Positions 30,469 to 39,236 of a stretch of 41,813 nt of DNA are shown here, piece by piece. This DNA is from Gammaproteobacteria bacterium (GTDB lineage Bacteria; Pseudomonadota; Gammaproteobacteria; Pseudomonadales; Pseudohongiellaceae): NCBI GenBank assembly GCA_029245905.1, contig JAQWOJ010000033.1:1-41813 (forward strand). The letters are read 5' to 3'. The position numbers and the translations under genes were made by a program. Numbering within the stretch: position 1 is the first letter of the stretch; every line of letters begins with the position of its first letter. The notes beneath the pieces were generated by a model. The model ran no database searches. It had not been told where the DNA came from and worked only from the letters and a program-made list of their open reading frames with translations.

Positions 30469-31602
30469 ATGGACATTAGCCAGAATTTTGATGGTGGTAA
30501 TATCGAGATCTTGTCTTGCGAAAACCCTCGCGATATTCAGCTCCAAATTCGCAAAGACCATAAAGCGAATTTTTCACAATGGTTCTATTTCAGATTGACT
30601 GGAGCACGAAATCAAAGTTGTTTGCTGCATCTAAAAAATATAAAAAAAACCGCGTATCCCGATGGCTTTGTTGATTACAGAGTACTATATTCTTATGATC
30701 GTAAGCGTTGGTGTCGCCACGATACTCACGTTGACACTGATTCATTAGTGATAGATATCACTCCAAGCAAGGATTCGATTTATTTTGCTTACTTCGTTCC
30801 ATACTCTATGGAGCGTCATAATGATTTAATTGCAAGAGCTTTGGAGTCTGAATATTGTTCCTATGAATTATTAGGTAAGACTTTGGACAGCAGAGATCTT
30901 GATCTTCTTACTTTTTCAAAACCAAGCGATAAAAATAAATCACATTATTGGATTATTGCAAGGCAACACCCAGGGGAGACGATGGCGGAATGGTGGATGG
31001 AAGGATGCATAGAAAAATTACTAACCCCTTCGGATGAATTGACGGAGAATTTACTCAAGCACGCGTCGATTCATTTAATTCCAAATATGAATCCAGATGG
31101 ATGTTTCCGCGGTCACTTAAGAACAAACGCTGCCGGTAGAAATCTTAATCGAGAATGGAAGGAACCCTCTAAAAATAAGAGCCCGGAGGTGTATATGGTC
31201 AGAGAAAAAATTTTAAAGACCGGTGCAGATTTCTTTTTGGACATACATGGTGATGAATCCCTTCCTTTTTGTTTTATTGCTGGAACGGAAGGTATATCAA
31301 CCTGGAATTCAAAAAAACAGAGACAGTTAGATTTTTTTAAAGACCGTCTTGCAGAGATAAATACGGATTTCCAAACGAAAGAAGGTTATCCCCCAAAAGA
31401 TATTGGGTTTGCAAATATGTCAATGAGTACCACTCATATTGCTTTAAATCATGATTGCTTGGCGATGACATTAGAAATGCCATTTAAAGATTCACTCAAT
31501 TCGCCGAATAAAGAGTTTGGCTGGTCAACAGAACGCTGCAAAAAATTAGCGCATTCTTGTTTATTAGTTATGGATGAATATCTAACAAGTCAATACTCTT
31601 GA
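30469..31602 (+). CDS. Cytosolic M14-family zinc carboxypeptidase
   Basis: 377 residues from the ATG at 30469. The frame continues upstream to 30304 but there it overlaps aroF, and family members begin with an N-terminal beta-sandwich like the one seen here (SQNFDGGNIEILSC). The FSQWFYFRLTGARNQ segment is typical of the cytosolic-carboxypeptidase-like N-domain. Zinc ligands are His and Glu in ARQHPGETMAEW and His in LDIHGDESLPF; the substrate-side residues NMNPDGCFRGHLRTN and GRNLNREW follow. TLEMPFKD near the end holds the catalytic Glu. There is no signal peptide. Such bacterial enzymes remove C-terminal residues from peptides; the exact substrate is unknown. Confidence 0.88.
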   Translation: MDISQNFDGGNIEILSCENPRDIQLQIRKDHKANFSQWFYFRLTGARNQSCLLHLKNIKKTAYPDGFVDYRVLYSYDRKRWCRHDTHVDTDSLVIDITPSKDSIYFAYFVPYSMERHNDLIARALESEYCSYELLGKTLDSRDLDLLTFSKPSDKNKSHYWIIARQHPGETMAEWWMEGCIEKLLTPSDELTENLLKHASIHLIPNMNPDGCFRGHLRTNAAGRNLNREWKEPSKNKSPEVYMVREKILKTGADFFLDIHGDESLPFCFIAGTEGISTWNSKKQRQLDFFKDRLAEINTDFQTKEGYPPKDIGFANMSMSTTHIALNHDCLAMTLEMPFKDSLNSPNKEFGWSTERCKKLAHSCLLVMDEYLTSQYS

Positions 31603-31987
31603 TGCGATCAAAAGCTATTATTGATTTTATATCATCAAATTTGCTCTACTCTGATTTCTTATTTTAATAATTTGACTTGAGACACGCCAAATATTAATCC
31701 ATTGCCATATATTCTAATTAGCCCGTATAAGAGTTGCTTACGACTAGAAATTATCATAACGATAATCTCTTCTGAGGAACAAGTGATTAGATAGGGATAC
31801 AGCTGTATAACCTTTCGTAGGTTTTATAATGCGAACTACCGCAAACATATGATCAGGAAATTCATTTTTAGTTACACTATAAACATTGAGCAATACCCTA
31901 AGCCGCCGACAAAGAATCTATTGTGATCTTTAGGTTTCTTTTGGACGTTTAATTCTCAATCTCATAATTTACAAAAAGGCACGAACC
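31603..31987 (+). promoter_or_regulatory. 385-base gene-free region with dyads and -10 upstream of tolC
   Basis: No gene is seen. It is AT-rich and contains a dyad ATTATC-N5-GATAAT (31750-31766), a perfect 12-bp palindrome ATACAGCTGTAT (31797-31808), and a perfect TATAAT (31825-31830) 16 bases after it. No -35 match exists; the palindrome sits where one would be, consistent with an activator or repressor site for tolC. A TolC leader of about 150 bases would result. Confidence 0.4.
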
Positions 31988-33388
31988 ATGCGACCTATAG
32001 GAAAGTTAGTTGGAATTCTTACATTATGCAGCATCAATTTTTCGCCTAGTTTCGGGGACGATCTTGTAACAATATTAAACTTAGCATTAGAGAACGACCC
32101 CACACTTCGGCAGGCTAAAGCAAATTATAGAGCGAACCGGGAAAACGTTATTCAAAGCCAATCGACCTTATTGCCGTCGTTCGGTCTTCAGGCTGCTACA
32201 ACTCGACTGACGTCTGGCCCTTCAAGTTCGCGCTACATGGATATCCCTAATCCAATTACTGGGGAAGTAGTATCAACCCGAGTAATGAATGATCATAGCT
32301 TCTACCCTGGGATAAACAACCACAACTGGGGGGTTGGACTCAACCAAAGCATTCTAAATCTGTCTAACTGGTATAATTTCCAGAGCGCGCAAGCGAACGA
32401 TAGAGCTGCAGCGGTTAATTTAGCGAGTCAAGAACAAGATCTTATCATGCGCGTTTCTATGGCATATTTTGATGTTCTGCGAGCGCAAGAACTTTTAGAT
32501 ACAAACCTCCAGGAAGAAGAAGCAGCACTTACTTCCTTGGAACAGACTGAACAAAGAGAGGCGGTTGGCCTGGTTGCCATAACCGACGTCTACGACGCTC
32601 AAGCGGCTTACGACCTAGCCAGAAACACCACCATATTGCAAAGGGACATACTCCAGGCCAGGTACGAGGGATTAGAGGCGCTTACCGGAAATGCACACCC
32701 CTTGATTGAGGTGTTAAGGGAAGATTTCCCAATTATTGCTGCGGAAGGATCCCTAACTGATTGGGAGTTACAAGCAGACAATAGTAGCTTCGCAGTAGCA
32801 GCAGCAGAGTATAATTTAGACGCGACTCGCAAGACCTTGAGGGCCCGAAAATCAGCCCATTTACCCACAATTGATGTATCCGGTTTTTACGGCCATATCG
32901 TGACTGCGCCTATTGTTAATCAAGGCATCGAGATAGGCGGCGGCGCTAGCGACCGAACGCAAATCGCTCTGAATCTAAATATACCAATATACTCCGGAGG
33001 CGCCACAAACTCGCGCCGCCGAGCTGCTGAATACCAAGTTTTAGCCGCACAGGAATCTTTAGAATTCACAAAACGCCAACTTACTCAAAATATTAGAAAC
33101 GCCTACCGCCGTGTTAACACCGATGTTCTAGTAATTGCACAAAGACAACAATCAATTACATCTGCACAAAGCGCATTGGATGCTACCGAACTTGGGGCAG
33201 AAGTCGGGACTCGTAACATTGTCGAAGTATTGTTAGCAAGACAAAATCTATTTCGTGCCTTGCGTTCATATGCGGACGCACGTTTCGACTATGTCATCGA
33301 TAGTTTAGTTTTAAAGCAAGTGGCGGGCATTTTGACACCACAAGACGTTATTGATCTTAATGAGTGGTTGCAAGAAGCTGAAAGCTAA
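31988..33388 (+). CDS. tolC: TolC family outer membrane efflux channel protein
   Basis: 466 residues. A signal peptide ends near PSFG-DD (residue 23). The two homologous TolC halves are visible: LNLALENDPTLRQAKANYRANRENVIQSQSTLLPSFGLQA opens the first, and AAEYNLDATRKTLRARKSAHLPTIDVSGFYG opens the second, each followed by long coiled helices. NIPIYSGGATNSRRRAAEYQ is the conserved segment preceding the last helices. It forms the trimeric outer-membrane tunnel for type I secretion and RND/MFS efflux. No transporter or adaptor is adjacent, so it probably serves several systems. AAGG about nine bases upstream supports the start. Confidence 0.92.
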   Translation: MRPIGKLVGILTLCSINFSPSFGDDLVTILNLALENDPTLRQAKANYRANRENVIQSQSTLLPSFGLQAATTRLTSGPSSSRYMDIPNPITGEVVSTRVMNDHSFYPGINNHNWGVGLNQSILNLSNWYNFQSAQANDRAAAVNLASQEQDLIMRVSMAYFDVLRAQELLDTNLQEEEAALTSLEQTEQREAVGLVAITDVYDAQAAYDLARNTTILQRDILQARYEGLEALTGNAHPLIEVLREDFPIIAAEGSLTDWELQADNSSFAVAAAEYNLDATRKTLRARKSAHLPTIDVSGFYGHIVTAPIVNQGIEIGGGASDRTQIALNLNIPIYSGGATNSRRRAAEYQVLAAQESLEFTKRQLTQNIRNAYRRVNTDVLVIAQRQQSITSAQSALDATELGAEVGTRNIVEVLLARQNLFRALRSYADARFDYVIDSLVLKQVAGILTPQDVIDLNEWLQEAES

Positions 33389-33480
33389 GCCAGACTGTAT
33401 CTAGACACTCGAAACACGGCTAAGACGACGAATTTTACCCGCCTAATATTAATGCCTTCTTACCTTTCGAGCTATCAAGC

Positions 33481-33486
33481 TATAAT
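33481..33486 (+). promoter_or_regulatory. -10 element immediately before queG
   Basis: A perfect TATAAT whose expected start site (six to seven bases downstream) falls at or next to the queG ATG at 33493. No ribosome binding site lies between, suggesting a leaderless message. The -35 position has only a weak TTCTTA. Confidence 0.35.
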
Positions 33487-33492
33487 CCTATA

Positions 33493-34542
33493 ATGGCCGA
33501 TTTAGACTTCAGTGAGCTCGCGCAAAATATTAAGACCTGGTCGACAGAGCTTGGGTTTCAAGAAACAGCCATAACCGATGCCGACCTTAGCCTATATAAA
33601 TCACACATGAAAAATTGGATTGATAAAGGGCTGCATGGAAAGATGAGCTATATGGCTCGGAACTTGGAAAAGCGCTGTGACCCAGAAAAACTCTTACCGG
33701 GTACTTTTCGAATCATTTCGGTCAGAATGGATTACGTCAAAGAGGCTGGAAATTCTTTCGAAGGACTTTATAAATCACAAAACGCGTATATTTCTCGCTA
33801 CGCGCGAGGAAGAGACTATCACAAACTAATTCGCAAACGCTTACAGTCTTTAGCAAAGAGAATCATGGCCACTACAGATCAATTCGGCTACCGAGGGTTT
33901 GTAGATAGCGCCCCAGTCCTTGAGAGAGCTCTGGCAGAGAAGGCTGGGTTAGGCTGGATTGGCAAAAATACAATGCTGATCAACAAGAATGCTGGTTCAT
34001 GGTTTTTCTTAGGGGAATTATTTACGAATCTACCTCTACCAATTGATTCAAAAACCTCGAATCATTGTGGAAGTTGTTCCGCATGCCTAGATATATGTCC
34101 CACGAAAGCATTTATAGGGCCTAATTTACTGGATGCGACACGCTGTATTTCATACTTGACGATAGAGCTACGTGAATCAATACCTACAGAATTTCGGAGC
34201 GCAATCGGTAACAGAATTTTCGGATGTGATGATTGTCAATTGATATGTCCTTGGAATAAATTTGCTAAGCACTCGGAAGAAAGCGATTTCTCACCTAGAC
34301 ACAGTTTCAACGACATCGAATTAACCACTCTTTTTAGCTGGAGTGAGAAGGAGTTTTTAGTTAGAACAGAAGGCTCTCCTATCAGAAGAATAGGATACGA
34401 ATGCTGGAAGCGCAATATCGCAGTTGCACTAGGAAATGCTAAAACCAGCTATAAAATAGTCAACGCGCTCCAGGCTGGATTACAAGATCACTCTGCAATG
34501 GTTAGGGAGCATGTCAATTGGGCACTTAGCCAACATAATTAA
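33493..34542 (+). CDS. queG: Epoxyqueuosine reductase
   Basis: 349 residues, starting LDFSELAQNIKTWSTELGFQE like E. coli QueG, which fixes the start. Two ferredoxin-type clusters are visible: C192, C195, C198, C202 (CGSCSACLDICP) and C245, C248, C252 (CDDCQLICPWNK), with C218 between as the remaining ligand. The cobalamin-binding front half contains GFVDSAPVLERALAEKAGLGWIGKNT with the catalytic Asp region. The C-terminal HEAT-like part ends REHVNWALSQH. It performs the last step of queuosine tRNA modification. It converges on orn with 19 bases between stops. NAD(P)H-hydrate genes, common neighbours elsewhere, are absent. Confidence 0.96.
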   Translation: MADLDFSELAQNIKTWSTELGFQETAITDADLSLYKSHMKNWIDKGLHGKMSYMARNLEKRCDPEKLLPGTFRIISVRMDYVKEAGNSFEGLYKSQNAYISRYARGRDYHKLIRKRLQSLAKRIMATTDQFGYRGFVDSAPVLERALAEKAGLGWIGKNTMLINKNAGSWFFLGELFTNLPLPIDSKTSNHCGSCSACLDICPTKAFIGPNLLDATRCISYLTIELRESIPTEFRSAIGNRIFGCDDCQLICPWNKFAKHSEESDFSPRHSFNDIELTTLFSWSEKEFLVRTEGSPIRRIGYECWKRNIAVALGNAKTSYKIVNALQAGLQDHSAMVREHVNWALSQHN

Positions 34543-34561
34543 GATCAAAAAACACCTTCAA

Positions 34562-35104
34562 TTAAACATCAATGAAGTGGTCTCGATAATATGAAAGTTC
34601 TTTTATCGAATCCTTAACATCCTCCAGAGCGGCATGAGTATTTCCTTTGGTTAAACCTTCAAGTATCTGAGGCTTCCAACGCAACGCAAGTTCCTTTAGT
34701 GAGCTGACATCAAGATTACGGTAATGAAAAAATTTTTCTAGCTTAGGCATATAATTTGCGAGAAATCGTCTATCCTGACAGATACTATTTCCACACATTG
34801 GTGACGTATTTTCTTCTGAATATCGAAGCAAAAATTCCATCGTCTGAGCTTCCGCACTACGTTCGCTGATATTACTTTGTTTTACTTTTGAGATAAGACC
34901 TGTCGCACTATGGTGCTTTTGGTTCCAATCGTCCATCTTATCTAGGAGCGCGTCGCTTTGTTTGATTGCTAAATTAGGTCCTTCAGCAATGATATTTAGA
35001 TTCCCATCAGTTACCAACGTCGCAATTTCCAATATACGGTCCGTCTCAGGTAATAGGCCGGTCATTTCAAGATCGACCCAGATCAAATTTTCTCTCTTAT
35101 TCAT
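34562..35104 (-). CDS. orn: Oligoribonuclease
   Basis: 180 residues, the normal Orn length. DEDDh exonuclease residues: [20 protein letters not shown] (Asp and Glu), [21 protein letters not shown] (Asp), and [15 protein letters not shown] (His and Asp). It degrades two- to five-nucleotide RNAs, including pGpG from cyclic-di-GMP turnover, and is usually essential in gammaproteobacteria. It is divergent from rsgA, the arrangement shared with E. coli and Pseudomonas. Confidence 0.97.
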   Translation of the reverse strand: MNKRENLIWVDLEMTGLLPETDRILEIATLVTDGNLNIIAEGPNLAIKQSDALLDKMDDWNQKHHSATGLISKVKQSNISERSAEAQTMEFLLRYSEENTSPMCGNSICQDRRFLANYMPKLEKFFHYRNLDVSSLKELALRWKPQILEGLTKGNTHAALEDVKDSIKELSYYRDHFIDV

Positions 35105-35214
35105 AATTTCTTTAATTCGACTATGGCTGAACTTAGGATTGTATCAGAGCTTCCATACAAGGAATATGTAATAATGTTTGACCACTTACGATTAATTGGT
35201 GAGTTTTGAATAGA

Positions 35215-36204
35215 ATGGGAAATCGCAAGCTTAGCGAAAAACAACGACAACGAATAACTGAAAATCAGTCTCAGAGATTTAGTGATACAGACAACGATGA
35301 ACCCATTGATACACCAAGCTGTAACGGTAGGATAATTAGTCACTTTGGACGACAACTCGATGTTGAGGTACTTAACGGAGATAATGTTGGCGTAGTTATC
35401 CGATGTCACTATCGAGCAAACCTGCCAACATTGGTAACTGGTGATCTAGTAAAATGGAAAGCTGATACAAAGGACGTGGGAGTCATAGTTTCAAGATCAG
35501 TTCGCAAAAACACTTTTGGAAGACATGATTCTAACGGTAAATTCAAACCTGTAGCCGCTAACCTCAATCGCGTCCTAATAGTTTTCGCTGTTATTCCAAC
35601 CACATTTACGAACTTAATTGACAGGTATCTAGTCGCTGTCGAAAACTTGAAAATCCAGCCACTACTGGTTTTAAACAAGATTGACCTACTCGACAATAGC
35701 AAGAATAAGAGCACGCAAAAACTGCTAACGATATATAAAAGAATTGGGTATCCAATTGTTGAAGTATCTGCGAAGACTGGTCAAGGCATATATACCCTTC
35801 AAAAAGCTCTCAGCGGACAAACAGCGGTTCTTGTCGGACAATCAGGGACTGGCAAATCCTCGTTAATAAATCGACTTGGCTTAGCGAAATTAACGGAGAC
35901 CGCTGGTCTTTCTAAAGCTAAGGACAAGGGAATCCACACAACAACAACTTCACGACTCTATCATCTGGAGACATGTGATCTTATCGACTCTCCCGGTATT
36001 CGCGAGTTTAGTCTTTCCAACATGCCAGCTCAAAATGTCCTTAAAGGATTTAGAGAACTTAATGAATTTTCCCTAACCTGCAAGTATAGAGACTGTCGTC
36101 ATGGGAGCGAGCCGGGTTGCGCTATCCAGCAAGCCATAAAGTCCGGCGACATTTCGATGGACCGCTTTGAGAGCTATCAACGTATTCTCAATGATCTAAC
36201 CTAA
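35215..36204 (+). CDS. rsgA: Small ribosomal subunit biogenesis GTPase RsgA
   Basis: 329 residues from the ATG at 35215, preferred to a TTG at 35206 because GGTGAG (35198-35203) is too close to the TTG. An N-terminal OB fold (ISHFGRQLDVEV) precedes a circularly permuted GTPase with motifs in the order G4 (LNKIDLL), G5 (SAKTGQG), G1 (GQSGTGKSSLINRL), G2 region (TTTTSRLY) and G3 (DSPGIREF). A C-terminal zinc site (CKYRDCRHGSEPGC) follows. It acts late in 30S maturation. It heads a plus-strand cluster with the rhodanese, psd and rpiA. Confidence 0.96.
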   Translation: MGNRKLSEKQRQRITENQSQRFSDTDNDEPIDTPSCNGRIISHFGRQLDVEVLNGDNVGVVIRCHYRANLPTLVTGDLVKWKADTKDVGVIVSRSVRKNTFGRHDSNGKFKPVAANLNRVLIVFAVIPTTFTNLIDRYLVAVENLKIQPLLVLNKIDLLDNSKNKSTQKLLTIYKRIGYPIVEVSAKTGQGIYTLQKALSGQTAVLVGQSGTGKSSLINRLGLAKLTETAGLSKAKDKGIHTTTTSRLYHLETCDLIDSPGIREFSLSNMPAQNVLKGFRELNEFSLTCKYRDCRHGSEPGCAIQQAIKSGDISMDRFESYQRILNDLT

Positions 36205-36261
36205 CTGATTTATTTCAAACGCATTTAGAGTAGAATTGGGATTTATTAAAAGAAGATTATT

Positions 36262-37077
36262 ATGGCCTTTAAACAAACTTCGTTACTAATAGAGCCAAAA
36301 GAACTAGACACCAGCTTAAGTGATAGAGAGCAATTAATTATTGCAGTTTGCTCCGATCAAGTATTTGATCGAGGCCATATCCCAAACTCAGTTCTAGTGC
36401 GACCGGAAGAATTGGTTAGCCGACGTATACCGGCTACCGGAAAACTTCCGTCAATCGAGAGTCTAAACCAACTTTTTTCAAAAATAGGCCTTACTAAAGC
36501 AACCCGAGTCATCGCCTATGATGACGAGGGTGGAGGCTGGGCAGGCAGACTGTTATGGACTCTAGATGTCCTAAATCATACGAATCATGCTTTGCTAAAC
36601 GGGGGTTTAATCGCTTGGCATAACGAGGGCTATCACCTATCTCAAGAGGTCAAATCTAGCCAAAATAGCTCATATAATGGAAAACTGAACAAAGAACTTA
36701 TTGTCGACATGAAAGACATACTAGCGAGTATTTATGATAACAATACGGTAGTTTGGGACGCACGGAGCCGCGACGAGTATGAAGGAACAAGGGTTACCGC
36801 TGAAAAAAATGGCCACATCCCAGGCGCAGTAAATTTAGACTGGATTAATCTTATGGATCAAACCAACAATCTTAAATTAAGAGATCTTGCTATGCTTCAA
36901 GGCAAGCTAGAAAAATTAGGGATAACACAGGATAAAAATGTAATCACGCATTGTTTATCACATCACCGTTCAGGGCTTACTTATATTGTAGGAAAATTAC
37001 TAAACCTGAACATTACCGCATATGACGGATCTTGGTCCGAATGGGGAAATCATCCAGATACACCAGTTGAAAATTAA
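36262..37077 (+). CDS. Two-domain rhodanese (thiosulfate sulfurtransferase)
   Basis: 271 residues in two rhodanese domains. The N-domain (FDRGHIPNSVLVRPEEL, AYDDEGGGWAGRLLWTL) lacks the Cys. The C-domain (VVWDARSRDEYEGTR, GHIPGAVNLDW) has the active loop CLSHHRSG with the catalytic Cys about residue 233, and ends YDGSWSEWGNHPDTPVE. The loop and ending resemble Pseudomonas RhdA, which also lies just before psd. There is no signal peptide, so it is cytoplasmic. It moves sulfane sulfur from thiosulfate to a thiophilic acceptor. It lies 57 bases after rsgA and 24 before psd. Confidence 0.92.
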   Translation: MAFKQTSLLIEPKELDTSLSDREQLIIAVCSDQVFDRGHIPNSVLVRPEELVSRRIPATGKLPSIESLNQLFSKIGLTKATRVIAYDDEGGGWAGRLLWTLDVLNHTNHALLNGGLIAWHNEGYHLSQEVKSSQNSSYNGKLNKELIVDMKDILASIYDNNTVVWDARSRDEYEGTRVTAEKNGHIPGAVNLDWINLMDQTNNLKLRDLAMLQGKLEKLGITQDKNVITHCLSHHRSGLTYIVGKLLNLNITAYDGSWSEWGNHPDTPVEN

Positions 37078-37101
37078 TAACTGACAATTGAATATACGAT
37101 A

Positions 37102-37971
37102 ATGTTTAATTTTTTTGTGCTTATTCAATTTTTACTACCGCATCACTTTTTATCTAAACTCGCTGGGCTTGCAGCAGAAAGTAAATTTCTGAGAAATTTC
37201 CTAATACCAGCATTTATACATAAATATAAAGTTGATCTTAGTGAAGCGAAAATTACTGAGCCACGCGCATATCTGAGCTTTAACCACTTCTTCACTCGAG
37301 AACTAAAGCCTGGAGCAAGAGTGGTCGATTCGAGTTTAGACACCATAGTGAGCCCGGCCGATGGCAAGATAAGTGCGTGCGGGAAAATCATGGGCTCACA
37401 GCTTCTTCAGGCAAAAGGTCACCATTTCTCCCTATGTGACTTGTTAGGGGGAAATAAGGACGTATCAAAATTATTTACTAATGGAAGCTTTGCAACGGTA
37501 TATCTCTCGCCTAGCGATTATCATCGCGTCCATATGCCTATCTCAGGCAAACTCATAAGCACCTTCTATATTCCTGGAAGATTGTTCTCAGTAAACAAAA
37601 TGATGTCGGAATCTCTTCCCAATTTATTCGCTCGCAATGAAAGAATTGTTTGTTTATTTGAGACTAATACTGGTCCTATGTGCTTAATCTTAGTGGGAGC
37701 TATGATTGTTGGCAGTATTGAAACAACTTGGAGTAAAGAAACGTCTCCTGCTTTTAGAATAAAAGGAGTGCACGCAACTGATTACAGCTCACTAAAAAAA
37801 CCAATCAGACTATCAAAAGGCCAAGAAATGGGCCGATTTAAATTAGGCTCGACCGTAATCAGCCTCTTTGGTTCGCAAGGTATATCAATAGACACAAAGA
37901 TAGAGATGAACTACTCAATAAAGATGGGTCAAGGCTTAGGATTTATTAGCCGTTTAAACGCTAATCATTAA
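37102..37971 (+). CDS. psd: Phosphatidylserine decarboxylase proenzyme
   Basis: 289 residues. The self-cleavage site is LGST at 248-251, with Ser250 becoming the pyruvoyl group. Other conserved parts are [23 protein letters not shown] with the catalytic Asp, [13 protein letters not shown] with His144 and [10 protein letters not shown]. The N-terminal hydrophobic stretch (1-18) associates with the inner membrane. It makes phosphatidylethanolamine, the main membrane lipid in Gram-negatives. It lies in a tight plus-strand run between the rhodanese and rpiA (24 and 14 bases apart). The ribosome binding site is weak. Confidence 0.97.
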   Translation: MFNFFVLIQFLLPHHFLSKLAGLAAESKFLRNFLIPAFIHKYKVDLSEAKITEPRAYLSFNHFFTRELKPGARVVDSSLDTIVSPADGKISACGKIMGSQLLQAKGHHFSLCDLLGGNKDVSKLFTNGSFATVYLSPSDYHRVHMPISGKLISTFYIPGRLFSVNKMMSESLPNLFARNERIVCLFETNTGPMCLILVGAMIVGSIETTWSKETSPAFRIKGVHATDYSSLKKPIRLSKGQEMGRFKLGSTVISLFGSQGISIDTKIEMNYSIKMGQGLGFISRLNANH

Positions 37972-37985
37972 AAATGGGAATTACA

Positions 37986-38657
37986 ATGGCGCAAAATGAG
38001 ATGAAGAAAGCGGTCGCACGATCGGCGTTCGAATATGTAGAATCAATATTGGATCGTGATACGATAATAGGTGTCGGAACAGGTTCGACGGCAAACTTTT
38101 TTATCCAAGAGTTGAGCAAAATTAGCGACAGAATCGAAGGAACCGTAGCGAGCTCCTTAGAATCGGACAAAAGGCTTAAAGCTCTCGGAATTCCGGTGTA
38201 CGATCTCAATAGCGTTGGAGAAGTTCAGGTTTATATTGACGGCGCAGACGAATCTAATGAGCATCTTCAATTAATAAAGGGTGGCGGAGCCGCCCTTACA
38301 AGAGAAAAAATTATTGCTGCGGCTTCTGAAGAATTTATTTGTATCGCAGATGAAAGCAAGCTCGTGCACGTTTTAGGAAAATTCCCGCTGCCGGTAGAAG
38401 TGATACCCATAGCGAGAAGCTATGTTGGAAGGGAAATCGTCAAATTAGGAGGGGACCCAGTATATAGAGATAACTGCATGACGGATAACGGCAACCACAT
38501 AATCGACGTATTCAACCTAGATATCATGGAGCCTACAAAACTAGAAGAGAGGCTCAATAATATTACTGGCGTGATAACCAATGGCCTTTTTGCCGTTCGC
38601 CCAGCAGACCGACTGTTTCTAGGCGAAGATTCAGGCGTCAGAATATTGCAACGATGA
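37986..38657 (+). CDS. rpiA: Ribose-5-phosphate isomerase A
   Basis: 223 residues from the ATG at 37986, which has GGGA seven bases upstream and gives the family N-terminus [18 protein letters not shown]. An in-frame ATG at 37974 lacks a site. Motifs: [39 protein letters not shown] with catalytic Asp and Lys, and [16 protein letters not shown]. It interconverts ribose-5-phosphate and ribulose-5-phosphate in the pentose-phosphate pathway. A downstream frame begins ATGA-coupled to its stop (38654-38863, 69 codons) but is not convincing as a gene. Confidence 0.97.
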   Translation: MAQNEMKKAVARSAFEYVESILDRDTIIGVGTGSTANFFIQELSKISDRIEGTVASSLESDKRLKALGIPVYDLNSVGEVQVYIDGADESNEHLQLIKGGGAALTREKIIAAASEEFICIADESKLVHVLGKFPLPVEVIPIARSYVGREIVKLGGDPVYRDNCMTDNGNHIIDVFNLDIMEPTKLEERLNNITGVITNGLFAVRPADRLFLGEDSGVRILQR

Positions 38658-38823
38658 CACTCTGTGTGGTCGACTTCAAGCCGTTTACAAAAGGAGAGCG
38701 TCACGAGGCGAAAGGCGTAAAAATAGTTAGCCTACCATCCTTCGAGTTCAAGTCCTTTTTCGCGCATCCAGATCCTAACCCGGTAAAACATATTGGGGTC
38801 AACTCACGATCAAGAATCGAAAC

Positions 38824-39033
38824 TTATAAAGGAGTCACGTTCTCAGCTTGCGGCCCTTTTTGACCTTGGGTGACGTCCATAGTCACTTTCTGGCCTTCCT
38901 GAAGACTTCGCCTTCCCGAACCGTTTATGGCACTGAAATGTACGAATACATCTTTACCGCCTTCTTGTTCTATAAAGCCAAATCCTTTCTCGTCGTTAAA
39001 CCACTTAACGGTGCCTTCAACTAACTCTGACAT
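38824..39033 (-). CDS. CspA-family cold-shock protein
   Basis: 69 residues. It is a single cold-shock domain with both RNA-binding motifs, KGFGFI (RNP1) and DVFVHFS (RNP2), starting [11 protein letters not shown]. It binds single-stranded nucleic acid and works as an RNA chaperone. GAGAAAG lies seven bases upstream of the ATG. The 203 bases between this start and the next gene's end hold no gene and could include a long 5' leader, as in cold-induced csp genes, but I could not identify a cold box. Which csp paralogue it is cannot be said. Confidence 0.95.
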   Translation of the reverse strand: MSELVEGTVKWFNDEKGFGFIEQEGGKDVFVHFSAINGSGRRSLQEGQKVTMDVTQGQKGPQAENVTPL

Positions 39034-39236
39034 ATCTTTCTCATATCATCTAAAAATTAAAAATTTACATTAAACTACTTCATTTAAACGCGTAGAAAAC
39101 ACGCTATATTAGTCTACGATGTATGTTAACCAGATGGAAACCAATATTGTTTTAAATTGTAACGAAATGTGTAGCTCTTTGTGCACCTACACGGAATATG
39201 ACATATCGGCGGAAATATAGTTCATCCAAAGCAATT

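Noticed and set aside
31750..31766. Fur box upstream of tolC
   Set aside because: The arms ATTATC and GATAAT are in the reverse order to the Fur consensus, and the spacing differs.
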